A stretch of 60,225 nt of DNA from JBASRP01 sp044866075 (GTDB taxonomy: Bacteria > Actinomycetota > AC-67): assembly GCA_044866075.1 (NCBI GenBank), contig JBIOTQ010000046.1, forward strand, positions 1 to 60,225, given 5' to 3'. The position numbers and the translations under genes are program-made. Below are positions 17,697 through 26,178 of the stretch, in pieces. A model generated the notes under the pieces. It ran no database searches. It was not told where the DNA came from and saw only the letters and a program-made list of their open reading frames with translations. The number at the start of each line of letters is the position of its first letter. The stretch's first letter is position 1.

Positions 17697-17731
17697 CGCG
17701 GGCCGGTCGCCAGACCGGTCCGCGTTCTCTT
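17697..17731. terminator. Hairpin terminator between subtilase and HD-GYP genes
   Basis: CGCGGGCCGGTC (17697-17708) pairs with GACCGGTCCGCG (17713-17724) over a GCCA loop, with one G-T wobble, then TTCTCTT on the plus strand. It sits between convergent genes and probably serves the subtilase gene best; on the minus strand the tail is weaker. Confidence 0.7.
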
Positions 17732-18813
17732 CAGCGCTGCAGGATGCTCGCCAGCACGCCGCCGGCGATCACGCCGAACGAAGCGATGCGGCGGGTGACG
17801 CTGGCCACGCGTTCGAGCCCGCGGAGCGCGGGCGTATGTGCGACCCACCCCGACGCGCCGTTCACTCGGCGCAGTCTCCGGGCGGGGATCGCGAGGAACG
17901 CGTTCACGACGGCGGGGTCGAACTGCGAGTCGGCGCAGCGGACGAGCTCATGCCGCGCTTGCGCCGCCGTCTTCGGCCGGTGGTAGGGACGGGCAGCCGT
18001 CATCGTCTCGTACACGTCGGCGACCGCGACGATCCGCGCGCCGAGGGAGATGCCGGAGCCGACGAGGCCGAGTGGATACCCGCGGCCGTCCCAACGCTCG
18101 TGATGCTCGGAGATCGCGGCGGCCCACTCCCCCAGCCAATCGTGCAACGGCTTCGTCAGGCGGGCGCCGTCCTGCGGGTGGCGGCGTACGACTTCGAGCT
18201 CCCGCGGGTCGAGCGGGCCGGGCTTGTTCAGGACGGACGTGGGAACCTCGAGCTTGCCGACGTCGTGGATCAGCGCGGCCCAGCGCAGTTTGTCCCTGTC
18301 GGCCGGGTAGAGCTTCAACTCGTCGCCGATCAGGTCCGTGTACGCGCGCACACGTTCGGAATGGCCTCGCGTCGCGCTGTCGTGGGCCTCGACTGCAGCG
18401 ACCAGCGACAGCGTCATCTCCGCGGCGCGCCCCGGCTCGTCCTCGAAGAGCGTCGTGCGCGCGATGCGGATCCGCTCCTCGAGCTCGCGCAAGTTCGCCG
18501 CGGCGCGGGCGACGCCGAGCCGCGACGGGGCGGTATCGGGGAAGGCCAGAGACAAGCGCAGGAGTACCGCCAGCGGAAGAAGGCGCCGGACGATCCGGTC
18601 CGTCACGGCGAGAACGAGCCCGAAGGAGAGCAGCACGATCGCCCAGCGGACGATGGGCACACCCACTCCGTCGGCGCGATGGAGGCCGTGCGCGGTGAGG
18701 ATCGCGGCGCCCACGGCCGCGGCGATCGGCGCGACGAGCACGAACGCGCGAAGGCCGGCCGCAAGATACGGCCGTCCACGCCAGCGGTCGTTCGGTGTGC
18801 TCGCCATGTGCAC
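17731..18813 (-). CDS. Membrane-anchored HD-GYP domain protein (c-di-GMP phosphodiesterase type)
   Basis: This 360-residue protein has two or three hydrophobic segments in the first 95 residues (FVLVAPIAAAVGAAILTA; WAIVLLSFGLVLAV), then a helical linker and an HD-GYP domain. Motifs are AVEAHDSATRGHSERV, the HD pair in LIHDVGKLEVP, HHERWDGRGYPLGL with the GYP triad intact, and AVADVYETMTAARPYH. HD-GYP enzymes degrade cyclic di-GMP. The end has one more hydrophobic patch. The start may be GTG 18813 or ATG 18807. It is the only c-di-GMP-type protein in the window. Confidence 0.88.
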   Translation of the reverse strand: MHMASTPNDRWRGRPYLAAGLRAFVLVAPIAAAVGAAILTAHGLHRADGVGVPIVRWAIVLLSFGLVLAVTDRIVRRLLPLAVLLRLSLAFPDTAPSRLGVARAAANLRELEERIRIARTTLFEDEPGRAAEMTLSLVAAVEAHDSATRGHSERVRAYTDLIGDELKLYPADRDKLRWAALIHDVGKLEVPTSVLNKPGPLDPRELEVVRRHPQDGARLTKPLHDWLGEWAAAISEHHERWDGRGYPLGLVGSGISLGARIVAVADVYETMTAARPYHRPKTAAQARHELVRCADSQFDPAVVNAFLAIPARRLRRVNGASGWVAHTPALRGLERVASVTRRIASFGVIAGGVLASILQR

Positions 18814-18840
18814 GAAAGGACGGGCATCCGATGCCCGCCC
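18811..18840 (-). terminator. Terminator hairpin after the nadD-LCP-rsfS operon, abutting the HD-GYP start
   Basis: CGGGCATC and GATGCCCG (18821-18837) form a near-perfect hairpin. On the minus strand it is followed by TCCTTTCGTG. It would end transcripts coming from rsfS. The HD-GYP start codon lies directly after it, so that gene either needs its own promoter inside this region or is expressed by read-through. Confidence 0.5.
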
Positions 18841-18925
18841 CCGGATATCAGTGTCGTCGCGTGACCCTCGTCGCTTGAGGGGCTCGCGCCGACATGGGTC
18901 GACTTATCCGCCTTGTGTGGTTCTT

Positions 18926-19330
18926 CTAGCGGCCCCCGGCCCGCCCGGCGGAACCCATCTCCCGTTGGGGCGGCTCCCAGCGCACGCGGGGAGCGTCTTT
19001 CCAGAGACGCTCGAGTTCGTAGTACCGGCGGTCCTCGTCGACGAAGACGTGGACGACGACGTCGACGAAGTCGAGGAGGACCCAGCGACCCTCGCGCTCG
19101 CCCTCCCGGCGCACGGGCTTGAGGTCACGCCCGGCGAGGACCTTCTCCACCTCGTCGGCGATCGTCCGCACCTGCCGATCCGACGCGCCCGAGGCGATCA
19201 CGAAGTAGTCGGTGATCACGATCAGGTCGCGGACCTCGAGGACGACGACGTCGGACGCTTTCTTCTCACCGGCCGCCCGCGCGGCCGCGATGGCCGCATC
19301 CCGCGAAGCGTTACGTGCGCGTGTCGCCAG
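18926..19330 (-). CDS. rsfS: Ribosome silencing factor RsfS (start uncertain, probably CTG)
   Basis: RsfS binds ribosomal protein L14 and blocks subunit joining when nutrients are low. The conserved core is complete: KKASDVVVLEVRDL, ITDYFVIASG, RQVRTIADEVEKVL, RREGEREGRWVLLDFVDVVVHVF and YYELERLWKDAP. No ATG, GTG or TTG lies at the expected N-terminus. The CTG at 19330, with a G-run 5 nt upstream, gives 134 residues and fits the family length. A GTG at 19219 would remove the first helix and strand, so it is rejected. It is third in the operon nadD-LCP-rsfS, a usual neighbourhood. Confidence 0.88.
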   Translation of the reverse strand: MATRARNASRDAAIAAARAAGEKKASDVVVLEVRDLIVITDYFVIASGASDRQVRTIADEVEKVLAGRDLKPVRREGEREGRWVLLDFVDVVVHVFVDEDRRYYELERLWKDAPRVRWEPPQREMGSAGRAGGR

Positions 19331-19341
19331 CCGAACCCCCG

Positions 19342-20589
19342 CTACTGATTCCGTAGGAGGAAGTCTCGCCCAACGACGATCGTTATGTCCACGATCGATT
19401 GCTGCGTGCGGCCCTTGACGATCTCGCCGATGCCGAGACGCTTGCGGATCCGTTGCGCGACGGCGAGGTCGGCGTCCCGATAGAAGACGATGCGCGTTTT
19501 GCCGTAGTCGAACCGCTGCGCGTTGCCGGTGAGTGTGATGCGGTACCCCTCGGGCACGAGGATGCCGGCGACCTGCACGCCGATCTCCGGTTCGCCGTTT
19601 CCGTTCAGGATCTGCACGCGCGTACCGCGACCCGGAGCGTCGGGCGGGCGGGAGCCGGCCAGCATCCCGTTCACGAGCGTCTCGAGGTCGGCGTCGCGCA
19701 CGCGGTATGCGTCCTCGTCCCCGCCCGAGCCGATCGCGTCGACCGGCAGTGTCCGATACGTGCGCGCGTCGGCCCCGGCCGCCGCGAACGCGGAGAAGAA
19801 CACGCCGACGTCGCCCGGCGGCGCGTCTGTCACCAAGGCACCGCCGAAGCTCGCGATGATCCGCTCGAGATCGATCGCCTTCTTTCCGGGGAAGCGCCCG
19901 TATAGCGCCTCCCATAACTGTTGCGACCGGCCGAACCGCGCCAGCTCGTCCTCGTCGGGTCCCACGTATCCGAGGAACCTCACCGCTTTCTTGCCGTCGA
20001 AACGTTGCCGCCCCGGCTGGAAGACGGGGACGAGACGGTCCGCACCTTGCGGAGCGAGAAGGCTCTTGCGGACGTTCACCTCGACGCCGCCGCTCTGATC
20101 GACGATCTTCGACGCGAGTGATTCGGGAACCATGAGCGTGTGATCGATCTGGATGCCGAGCATGTTCTCGACGGTGATCTCCTGCAGCGGAACGCGCCCG
20201 AGCGACATCGCCTTGCCGACGGAGTCGTAGCCGTAGCCCGGGATCTCGGTCAGCGTCGCGGCCGGGATGAAGACCGTGAGCGGCTCGCGGCCCCCGCGAT
20301 CGATCGCCATGAGCGTCAGCCAGTCCGCTTGCCCAGACGCATCCCCGGCTCGCGTGCCCACGAGGAGGTACGTCACCTGATCGCCCTCGGCCGCATCCCC
20401 GAGCGTGAGCGGGGCTGCGGCCGGTTCGTCGCCGCCGAGCTGTGACAGGACGACGACGAGGATGACGATGAGCGGCACCGCCACCGCGGCGATCCCGGCG
20501 ATCCGCCGGCGCATGCTGCGGCGCCGGCGGCGGTCGCGCCGGGCTCCCGGCTCCGCGCGTTGAGGAAGGATCTCGAGGTCGCTGCTCAT
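19342..20589 (-). CDS. LytR-CpsA-Psr family protein with LytR C-terminal domain
   Basis: This 415-residue membrane-anchored protein has a basic N-terminus, one membrane helix (IAAVAVPLIVILVVVLSQL, about residues 32-50), then an LCP domain (YLLVGTRAGDASGQADWLTLMAIDR; TVFIPAATLTEIPGYG; GGVEVNV; RFLGYVGPDEDELARFGRSQQ) and a LytR_C domain at the end (VQILNGNGEPEIGVQVAGIL). LCP proteins attach phosphate-linked glycopolymers to peptidoglycan. The usual Arg-rich and Asp positions of the LCP pocket look partly altered (GTRAGD where the family has G-x-D). The start overlaps the nadD stop by 4 bp (ATGA). Confidence 0.82.
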   Translation of the reverse strand: MSSDLEILPQRAEPGARRDRRRRRSMRRRIAGIAAVAVPLIVILVVVLSQLGGDEPAAAPLTLGDAAEGDQVTYLLVGTRAGDASGQADWLTLMAIDRGGREPLTVFIPAATLTEIPGYGYDSVGKAMSLGRVPLQEITVENMLGIQIDHTLMVPESLASKIVDQSGGVEVNVRKSLLAPQGADRLVPVFQPGRQRFDGKKAVRFLGYVGPDEDELARFGRSQQLWEALYGRFPGKKAIDLERIIASFGGALVTDAPPGDVGVFFSAFAAAGADARTYRTLPVDAIGSGGDEDAYRVRDADLETLVNGMLAGSRPPDAPGRGTRVQILNGNGEPEIGVQVAGILVPEGYRITLTGNAQRFDYGKTRIVFYRDADLAVAQRIRKRLGIGEIVKGRTQQSIVDITIVVGRDFLLRNQ

Positions 20590-21194
20590 TCGGCGTAGAG
20601 GTTGTTCTTCTCGATGTAGCGCGCCACGCCCTCGGGAAGCAGGTACCGGACGGGGCGGCCGTCGCGGACGCGGCGCCGGACGTCGGTCGACGAGATCGCA
20701 AGCGCGGGGATCTCGAGGATGTGCACGCGATCCTCGAGCTCTTCGGGGAGCTCTTTCTCGAGCCGGTCGAGGTCGTACCCGGGGCGCGTCGCGGCGATGA
20801 AGCGCGCCACGGTGAGGACTTCTTCAGGGTCTTTCCACGTCAGGATTTGTAAAATAGCGTCGGCACCGGTGATGAAGTAGAGGTCGACGTCGCCGAGCTC
20901 GCCGTGCAGCCGGCGGAGGGTGTCGATCGTGTACGTGGGGCCGGGCCGGTCGATCTCCATCCGCGATACGCGGAAGTGCGGGTTGGAGGCCGTCGCGATC
21001 ACGGTCATCAGGTACCGATCCTCGGCGGGCGCCACGTCCCTGTCCTTCTGCCAGGGCTGCCCGGCCGGGACGAACACGACCTCGCGCAAGGCGAACGCGT
21101 AGAGCGCCTCCTCGGCGGTGACGAGGTGACCGATGTGGATCGGATTGAACGTGCCGCCCATGATCCCGACGGCCGGGCGTTGGGTGCGCGCCAT
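20586..21194 (-). CDS. nadD: Nicotinate-nucleotide adenylyltransferase
   Basis: NadD makes deamido-NAD from nicotinate mononucleotide and ATP in NAD synthesis. The 202 residues match the family. Motifs are the nucleotidyltransferase GGTFNPIHIGH (residues 13-23), FVPAGQPWQKD, the nicotinate-binding region with TYTIDTLRRLH, FITGADAILQI, and the C-terminal ISSTDVRRRVRDGRPVRYLLP. It heads the nadD-LCP-rsfS operon, with a 4-bp overlap to the LCP gene. Confidence 0.96.
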   Translation of the reverse strand: MARTQRPAVGIMGGTFNPIHIGHLVTAEEALYAFALREVVFVPAGQPWQKDRDVAPAEDRYLMTVIATASNPHFRVSRMEIDRPGPTYTIDTLRRLHGELGDVDLYFITGADAILQILTWKDPEEVLTVARFIAATRPGYDLDRLEKELPEELEDRVHILEIPALAISSTDVRRRVRDGRPVRYLLPEGVARYIEKNNLYAE

Positions 21195-21261
21195 GTGAGG
21201 AAAAGTCTAACAACGGGCGCGCGTCAACAATGGGAAGCCGCGGGGAAGGTCGCTGACCACG

Positions 21262-21296
21262 CGATCGGGCCAACCCGGGTGGGTGGGCGGCCGATC
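21262..21296. repeat. 35-bp dispersed repeat, copy B
   Basis: This copy begins CGATCGGGCCAACC and ends GGCCGATC, matching copy A (6668-6702) with four substitutions and no gaps. Terminal GATCGG/CCGATC can pair. It lies between the zinc-ribbon gene stop and the nadD start on the minus strand, again right after a gene end. Confidence 0.7.
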
Positions 21297-21307
21297 GGGT
21301 CGGGAAG

Positions 21308-21499
21308 CTAGCCTACTGAGCGGCCCAAACGGGGGCCGGTGATCGGTGCGCGCCGACGGGCGGGCTGGATCTCCTCGGGACCGTTGCCGCGATCGACCCA
21401 CGTGGCGCGGCATGAAAGACACAAACAGATCTCGACCGCATCCTCCGACCGGGTGGCAAGGATGTCGACGTCTGTACAGACGGGACATGTCAGGGTCAT
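21308..21499 (-). CDS. Small zinc-ribbon protein
   Basis: This 63-residue protein has two paired cysteine motifs: CPVC at residues 5-8 and CLSC near residues 28-31, separated by about 20 residues, the spacing of a zinc ribbon. The tail is basic and proline-rich. The start is ATG 21499, with a good purine-rich site (GGGAAAGGGGA) upstream; a longer reading to 21577 has no further motif. No function can be named. It lies upstream of nadD on the same strand, separated by repeat copy B. Confidence 0.65.
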   Translation of the reverse strand: MTLTCPVCTDVDILATRSEDAVEICLCLSCRATWVDRGNGPEEIQPARRRAPITGPRLGRSVG

Positions 21500-21791
21500 C
21501 CGGTTCCCCTTTCCCCGCAGCCGGTCGATTCTACGATGCGACCCGTATTCCCCCAAGGGTGCAAGCGGAAACTTCAAACGGCTTTTCGAGGGAACCTGTT
21601 CGGCACCCGAGCGTCAATGACCTTCCTGGAAGATCTGACGCGCGGCGCGCGGCACGGGTTCCCTCCGGATCGTTCGGGGATCCTCAGCAGCTCGCTCTGT
21701 TCGGAAACGAGCAATCAGCGTCGAACCGCCGTTCAGTTTCTCCGACGTCGCGCCGCAGAGTGGCGATCCGCTTCCCCGAGCGCCGGGTGAT
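21500..21791. other. Intergenic stretch of 292 bp with an ECF-type promoter candidate
   Basis: No convincing gene is seen on either strand. On the plus strand GGAACC (21591-21596), 15 bp, then CGTC (21612-21615) fits the shape of promoters read by extracytoplasmic-function sigma factors. It points into the 3' ends of the two convergent cupredoxin genes; no clear gene follows it. Confidence 0.35.
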
Positions 21792-22241
21792 CTACGCAAC
21801 GACGACGACGCCGGCCATAAGCGGGCCGTGGATCCGGCACGAGTACTCGAAGCGTCCTGGAGTGTTGAAGACGTGCGGGAAGGTCTGCCCCGGCTGCATG
21901 CACTGCGACAGGCCGGTGCTTCTATTGCATTGCGGACTCGAGTCGAACGAGCCGTCCTTGGCCGTCACGCTGTGGGCGGCGGTTCCTTGATGGGTCCAGA
22001 CGACGGTGCCGCCGGTCCTCACGGTGACCTCCCCCGGACGGTACTCGTTGTCGACGATCGAAACCTGCTGCTGCGACTGCGGGACGGGCGAGAAACTGGA
22101 CGCGGACGGACTCGCGGTCGTCACGGTCACCGTTGGGGCCGGACTGGACGGTGCCGCCGCGGGTCCCTTGCCGCCGCCGCACGCCGCGAGCATGAGCGCG
22201 CCGGCCGCCCGCATCGCGATGAGGCCGGCGCGCGTTCTCAC
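21792..22241 (-). CDS. Cupredoxin-domain lipoprotein (plastocyanin-like), second of a pair
   Basis: This 149-residue lipoprotein has a signal peptide ending in LAAC and a Ser/Pro/Thr-rich linker, then a blue-copper fold. The type 1 copper ligands are readable: His in AAHSV, Cys in YSC, His in RIHG and Met in PLMAG. It has two extra cysteines (SPQCNRSTGLSQC) that could form a disulfide. It would carry single electrons on the outer face of the membrane. The start overlaps the upstream cupredoxin stop by 4 bp, so the pair is co-translated. The electron partner is not in the window. Confidence 0.85.
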   Translation of the reverse strand: MRTRAGLIAMRAAGALMLAACGGGKGPAAAPSSPAPTVTVTTASPSASSFSPVPQSQQQVSIVDNEYRPGEVTVRTGGTVVWTHQGTAAHSVTAKDGSFDSSPQCNRSTGLSQCMQPGQTFPHVFNTPGRFEYSCRIHGPLMAGVVVVA

Positions 22242-22678
22242 GACGAGGTCGGTGAGGGCGATCCGCCGCCCGATGAAGCCTCGACCTTGATCGTGCCGAC
22301 CATGCCGGTGGTCTTGTCCGTCGAGTGCAGCCGGCAGTAGTACGGGAACTCTCCGGCCTTCTTGAACGTGAACTTGAATTCCTCGTTGGCATCGATCGTA
22401 TTGGCCGCGCCGGAATCGAAGAGCTTCTCGTCAACCGCCGTGACTGTGTGTGGGAGGCCCCCAACCTTGTTTATCCACGTGACCGTCGTACCGACGGGGA
22501 CGGTACACTCCTTCGGATCGAAAGTGAGGTTGACCATGTCGACCTCACCCGAGCACGTCTTCCCCGGGGGCGCGGTGGTCGGGCCCGCCGGGAGCCCCGT
22601 GGCCTTGCCGCTCGCACAAGCCGCCAGAGTGAGTGCGAGCGCGGCGACGGCAGCGAGCGTGTGGATCGAACGGCGCAT
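22238..22678 (-). CDS. Cupredoxin-domain lipoprotein (plastocyanin-like), first of a pair
   Basis: This 146-residue lipoprotein has a signal peptide with lipobox LAAC, a short Pro/Gly linker, then a cupredoxin domain. Copper ligands are His in LPHTV, Cys in YYC, His in RLHS and Met in TTGMVG. Extra cysteines (KTCSG, KECTVP) suggest a disulfide. It has the same domain plan as the next gene but is clearly diverged, so the pair is an old duplication or two separate acquisitions. An AAAGGAGAGC site precedes ATG 22678. Confidence 0.87.
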   Translation of the reverse strand: MRRSIHTLAAVAALALTLAACASGKATGLPAGPTTAPPGKTCSGEVDMVNLTFDPKECTVPVGTTVTWINKVGGLPHTVTAVDEKLFDSGAANTIDANEEFKFTFKKAGEFPYYCRLHSTDKTTGMVGTIKVEASSGGGSPSPTSS

Positions 22679-22824
22679 CCGCTCTCCTTTCGGGACCGTT
22701 CACGGCCGGCGCTTCGGCTCGTCCGGCCGCTGAGCCGCCGGAATATTACGTGAACGGAACATATCGATGCTTGTGCGCTTGCCCAGCGGCCGGAAGCGAA
22801 CGGAGCCCCTGGTAGCCTGGCCTC

Positions 22825-24168
22825 ATGGACCCCGAAACGCTGCGTCACGCCGTCGACGAATCGGCCGAGATGCTGTCGCTCATCACGGGCGAGACCCCGG
22901 AGGGTGAGGCGCGCGACCTCGTGGCCAAGCGCACGGTCGAGGACTACGACACGCACTACACGCCGGGTCTCGTGCGCTACCGGAAGTCCGTCACCGAGGC
23001 CGGCGACTTCGCCGCGATCGAATGGACGGGTGAGGGGTCGACGGTCCGCGACCTTCACGGGCGCGAGTGGATCGACTGCCTCGGCGGCTACGGCATCTAC
23101 AACCTCGGCATCCGTCCCGAAGAGGTGCTCGGCGCCGTTCGCGCGCAGCTCGCGCGGAACCCTCTGCCCACCCAGGAGCTGCTCGATCCGGTGCGCGCGA
23201 TGCTGTGCCGGCTGCTGGCGCGCATCGCCCCCGGCGACATCTCGAACGTCTTCGTGTGCAACTCGGGAACGGAGGCGATCGAAGGCGCGATGAAGGTCGC
23301 GCGCGTCGCGACCGGGAAGCCCGGGTTCGTGTGCGCCGAGGCCGCGTTCCACGGCAAGACGCTCGGCTCGCTGTCGCTGATGGGCAAGCCGCTCTTCCGC
23401 GAGCCGGTCGAGCCGCTCCTCGGTCCCGTGCACCGAGTGCCGTTCGGCGACGCCGAGGCCGTCGCGGCGGTCCTCGAGTACCACGCGGACGACATCGCGG
23501 CCGTCGTCATGGAGCCGATCCAAGGCGAGGCCGGCGCGGTCGTTCCTCCCGACGAGTACTGGCCGCGACTGCGCGAGCTGTGCGATGCCTACAACGTTCT
23601 CTTGGTCGCCGACGAGGTGCAGACGGGGCTCGGGCGCACGGGGAAGCTGTGGGCCGTCGATCACTGGAACGTCGTGCCCGACATCCTCGCCGTCGCCAAG
23701 TCTCTCGGCGGCGGCGTGATGCCGGTGGGCGCGTTCATGGGCCGTCCACACATCTGGAAAGCGCTCGACCCGAACCCGTTCCTGCACACCTCGACCTTCG
23801 GCGGGAACCCGCTGGCGTCCGCCGCCGCGATCGCGTCGATCCACGTGACGCTCCGCGAGGAGCTGTGGGAGACGGCTGCGACGAAGGGAGCGCGGTTCTC
23901 CGACGGACTCACCGCGTTGCAGGCGCGTCATCCGTCGCTCCTCACCGGCGTGCGAGGGAAGGGCTTGCTGATCGGGCTCGTCTTCCCCGATCACGAGACG
24001 GGCTACCGCGTGGCGGCCGGGTTGTTCCGGCGCGGCGTCCTGGTCGCCGGGACGCAGATCGCGGCGACGACGATCCGGATCGAGCCGGCGCTCGACATCG
24101 CGGACGATCTGATCGACGCCGTCTTGGAGCGGCTGGGCGAAACCCTGGACGAGATCGCGGCAGCCTAG
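22825..24168 (+). CDS. Class III PLP aminotransferase, putrescine aminotransferase type
   Basis: This 447-residue pyridoxal-phosphate enzyme most likely moves the amino group of putrescine or a related diamine or omega-amino acid to 2-oxoglutarate. The N-terminal extension (GLVRYRKSVTEAGDFAAIEW) and IDCLGGYGIYNLG, NPLPTQELLDPVRAML and NPFLHTSTFGGNPLA recall E. coli PatA (YgjG) from memory rather than ornithine aminotransferase. PLP contacts are NSGTEAIEGAMK, FHGKTLG, DEVQTGLGRTG and the Schiff-base Lys292 in AVAKSLGGG. It is a single gene, divergent from the cupredoxin pair. Diamine specificity is an inference. Confidence 0.82.
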   Translation: MDPETLRHAVDESAEMLSLITGETPEGEARDLVAKRTVEDYDTHYTPGLVRYRKSVTEAGDFAAIEWTGEGSTVRDLHGREWIDCLGGYGIYNLGIRPEEVLGAVRAQLARNPLPTQELLDPVRAMLCRLLARIAPGDISNVFVCNSGTEAIEGAMKVARVATGKPGFVCAEAAFHGKTLGSLSLMGKPLFREPVEPLLGPVHRVPFGDAEAVAAVLEYHADDIAAVVMEPIQGEAGAVVPPDEYWPRLRELCDAYNVLLVADEVQTGLGRTGKLWAVDHWNVVPDILAVAKSLGGGVMPVGAFMGRPHIWKALDPNPFLHTSTFGGNPLASAAAIASIHVTLREELWETAATKGARFSDGLTALQARHPSLLTGVRGKGLLIGLVFPDHETGYRVAAGLFRRGVLVAGTQIAATTIRIEPALDIADDLIDAVLERLGETLDEIAAA

Positions 24169-24175
24169 GCCGCCG

Positions 24176-26122
24176 TTAGTTCCAGCGGATCGACGCGACC
24201 GTCACGGCGCCCGTCACACCTTTCAGTGCGACCTGCCGTTCCTCGCCCACGGTAGCCGGATCGGACAGGCATTCGATCGTGGAGGAACTGGCCAGGATCT
24301 CTCCACCCTCGGCCAGCGCTCCGATGCGGGCGGCCTCGTGCACGCCCTTCCCGTGATAGTTCCCGCCGACCTCGGCCGCCTCGGTCGCGTGCAGTCCGAT
24401 GCGCACCTGGGGGGCGAACCCATGCGCCCGCCGATGCTCCGCGAGCGACCGTTGGATCGCGATCGCGCACTCCGCCGCTTGATCGGTGGTGGAGAATGCC
24501 ACAAAGAAGCCGTCACCCGTGTGGACGACCTCCTCGCCCCGATGTGCGCGGAACTTGGCGCGCAGGGTTTCGTCGTGCCACTTCAGGAGATCGGTCCACG
24601 CCTCGTCGCCGATGGCCTCGACGAGGTTCGTCGAGCGAACGATGTCTGAGAAGAGGAACGTTTTCGCGACGCGCTTTCCCGAGGGCTCGGGGGCATCCGC
24701 GACACTCGCAAGCCGGGCACGCGCGACATCGGCGTCGAGGACCGCACCGAACTTGTCGAACGTCGCGAGCGCCGTGCCGTACTCGAACGATGCGGCCTCG
24801 CGATCGCCTTCGGCCAGGTACACATCCCCGAGAGTTATCCCGACGCGGGCGGCTTCATAGAGGACGTCGGCTTCCTTCCAGAGGCGCCGCGCGTCCTTCG
24901 CGTCGATCTCGGCGCCGGGGATGTCCTCGTCGTGGAGCTTCAGCAAGGCCCTCGAGCCGGCGGCGGTCGCGCGCATCGCAGGACCGGCGAAAGCTCCGGC
25001 GATCTGGTCGAGTTCATCGACCGCCGCGGCGGCTGTTTGGCGGTCGCTCGACTGGAGCGCGACCTCGACGACGTACGGGAGCAGCCGCGCGCGATCCAGC
25101 GGGTCCCCGCCGTCGGCGAGCGCACGCTTTAGCGCGCTCGCTGCCGCCTGGACCTTTCCGCGCTGCATCTGCACCAGCGCAAGACCGGGCTGGGGCGACG
25201 CGCCGAGCTCGTTGGCCTGGCGGAACGCATCCTCCGCGCCGTCCAGATCCCCGGTCCGCAGGCGGATCTCGCCGAGCTCCTTGAACGCGTACGCCGCGAT
25301 GTTGATGTTGAAGGAGCCGAGTTCCTCCGTCGCCATGCGCGCCTCGGCCTCCGCATCCGAGAGCGCGCCACGGAGGCGCATGATCTCCGCGCGATGGACG
25401 CGGCATACGCCGGGGAAACCGTTGATGGACTGCCGTTCGCACCAGCGCTTCGCCGCTTCCGTCCATTGGCCCGCACGCTGCCAGTCCGCGATCGCGGACG
25501 TCGTCCCGATCACGATGCAGTAGATCCAGCCGGTGGCGTACGGGCCGAGCTCCCCCGACACGGCGGGAACCGTCGCCTCCTCGAGCAGTGCGATCCCGCG
25601 ATCGACCTCGCCGCTTCGAACGAGCGCCGTGCCTTCCCCCGCCAGGCCGAACGCGACGAGGTCCTTGTCCGCGAAACGTTCGCCGATGCGCCGCGCGTCT
25701 TTGGCCGCCCGGACGACACCCTCGATGTCGCCGGACATCGCGCACAGCATCTCGTTCATCAGCGCGAGGTAGCCGTGCTCGACGCACTCCTCTTCACCGG
25801 ACAGAAGCTTCGTTGCCGTCTGCATCCACGCGGCCGCAAGTGCGGATTCGGCGAGGTCCGTGTGATGGTCGGCGAGCTTGAGCGCCGCGTAGGCCGCGCG
25901 TCGCGTGTTGCCTTCGGCCGTGTACGCCGCGTACGCGCGTTCGCGCGCGGCGATGCAGTCGCGCATCTTGCCCATCCACCAGGCAGACTCGGCCAGAAGC
26001 ATGAGATCGCCTGCGCCCAGCGGCTCGTCGGTGTCGGCGCGGCCGAACAGCGCGAGGGCGTCGCTCCAGGCGTGCCGCTCGGCTGCCCGGCGCCCGTCGA
26101 GCAGGGTGGTTGGGGGCGTCAT
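24176..26122 (-). CDS. TPR-like protein with C-terminal class III cyclase-like domain
   Basis: This 648-residue protein is mostly alpha-helical, with tetratricopeptide-like repeats over residues 1-450 (for example AAYALKLADHHTDLAESALAAA and EIRLRTGDLDGAEDAFRQA), followed by a class III nucleotidyl cyclase homology domain. Both metal-binding Asp are present (FLFSDIVRSTN; HTGDGFFVAF). The transition-state Asn is His (VHEAARIGAL) while the Arg is kept. Activity is therefore doubtful and it may be a sensor or scaffold. The start is ATG 26122. It converges on the aminotransferase gene with 7 bp between. Confidence 0.8.
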   Translation of the reverse strand: MTPPTTLLDGRRAAERHAWSDALALFGRADTDEPLGAGDLMLLAESAWWMGKMRDCIAARERAYAAYTAEGNTRRAAYAALKLADHHTDLAESALAAAWMQTATKLLSGEEECVEHGYLALMNEMLCAMSGDIEGVVRAAKDARRIGERFADKDLVAFGLAGEGTALVRSGEVDRGIALLEEATVPAVSGELGPYATGWIYCIVIGTTSAIADWQRAGQWTEAAKRWCERQSINGFPGVCRVHRAEIMRLRGALSDAEAEARMATEELGSFNINIAAYAFKELGEIRLRTGDLDGAEDAFRQANELGASPQPGLALVQMQRGKVQAAASALKRALADGGDPLDRARLLPYVVEVALQSSDRQTAAAAVDELDQIAGAFAGPAMRATAAGSRALLKLHDEDIPGAEIDAKDARRLWKEADVLYEAARVGITLGDVYLAEGDREAASFEYGTALATFDKFGAVLDADVARARLASVADAPEPSGKRVAKTFLFSDIVRSTNLVEAIGDEAWTDLLKWHDETLRAKFRAHRGEEVVHTGDGFFVAFSTTDQAAECAIAIQRSLAEHRRAHGFAPQVRIGLHATEAAEVGGNYHGKGVHEAARIGALAEGGEILASSSTIECLSDPATVGEERQVALKGVTGAVTVASIRWN

Positions 26123-26178
26123 GGGACCATCAATTGTGACACATGCACCTGGGATCGGTGCGGGGTCAACGTGAGAGT

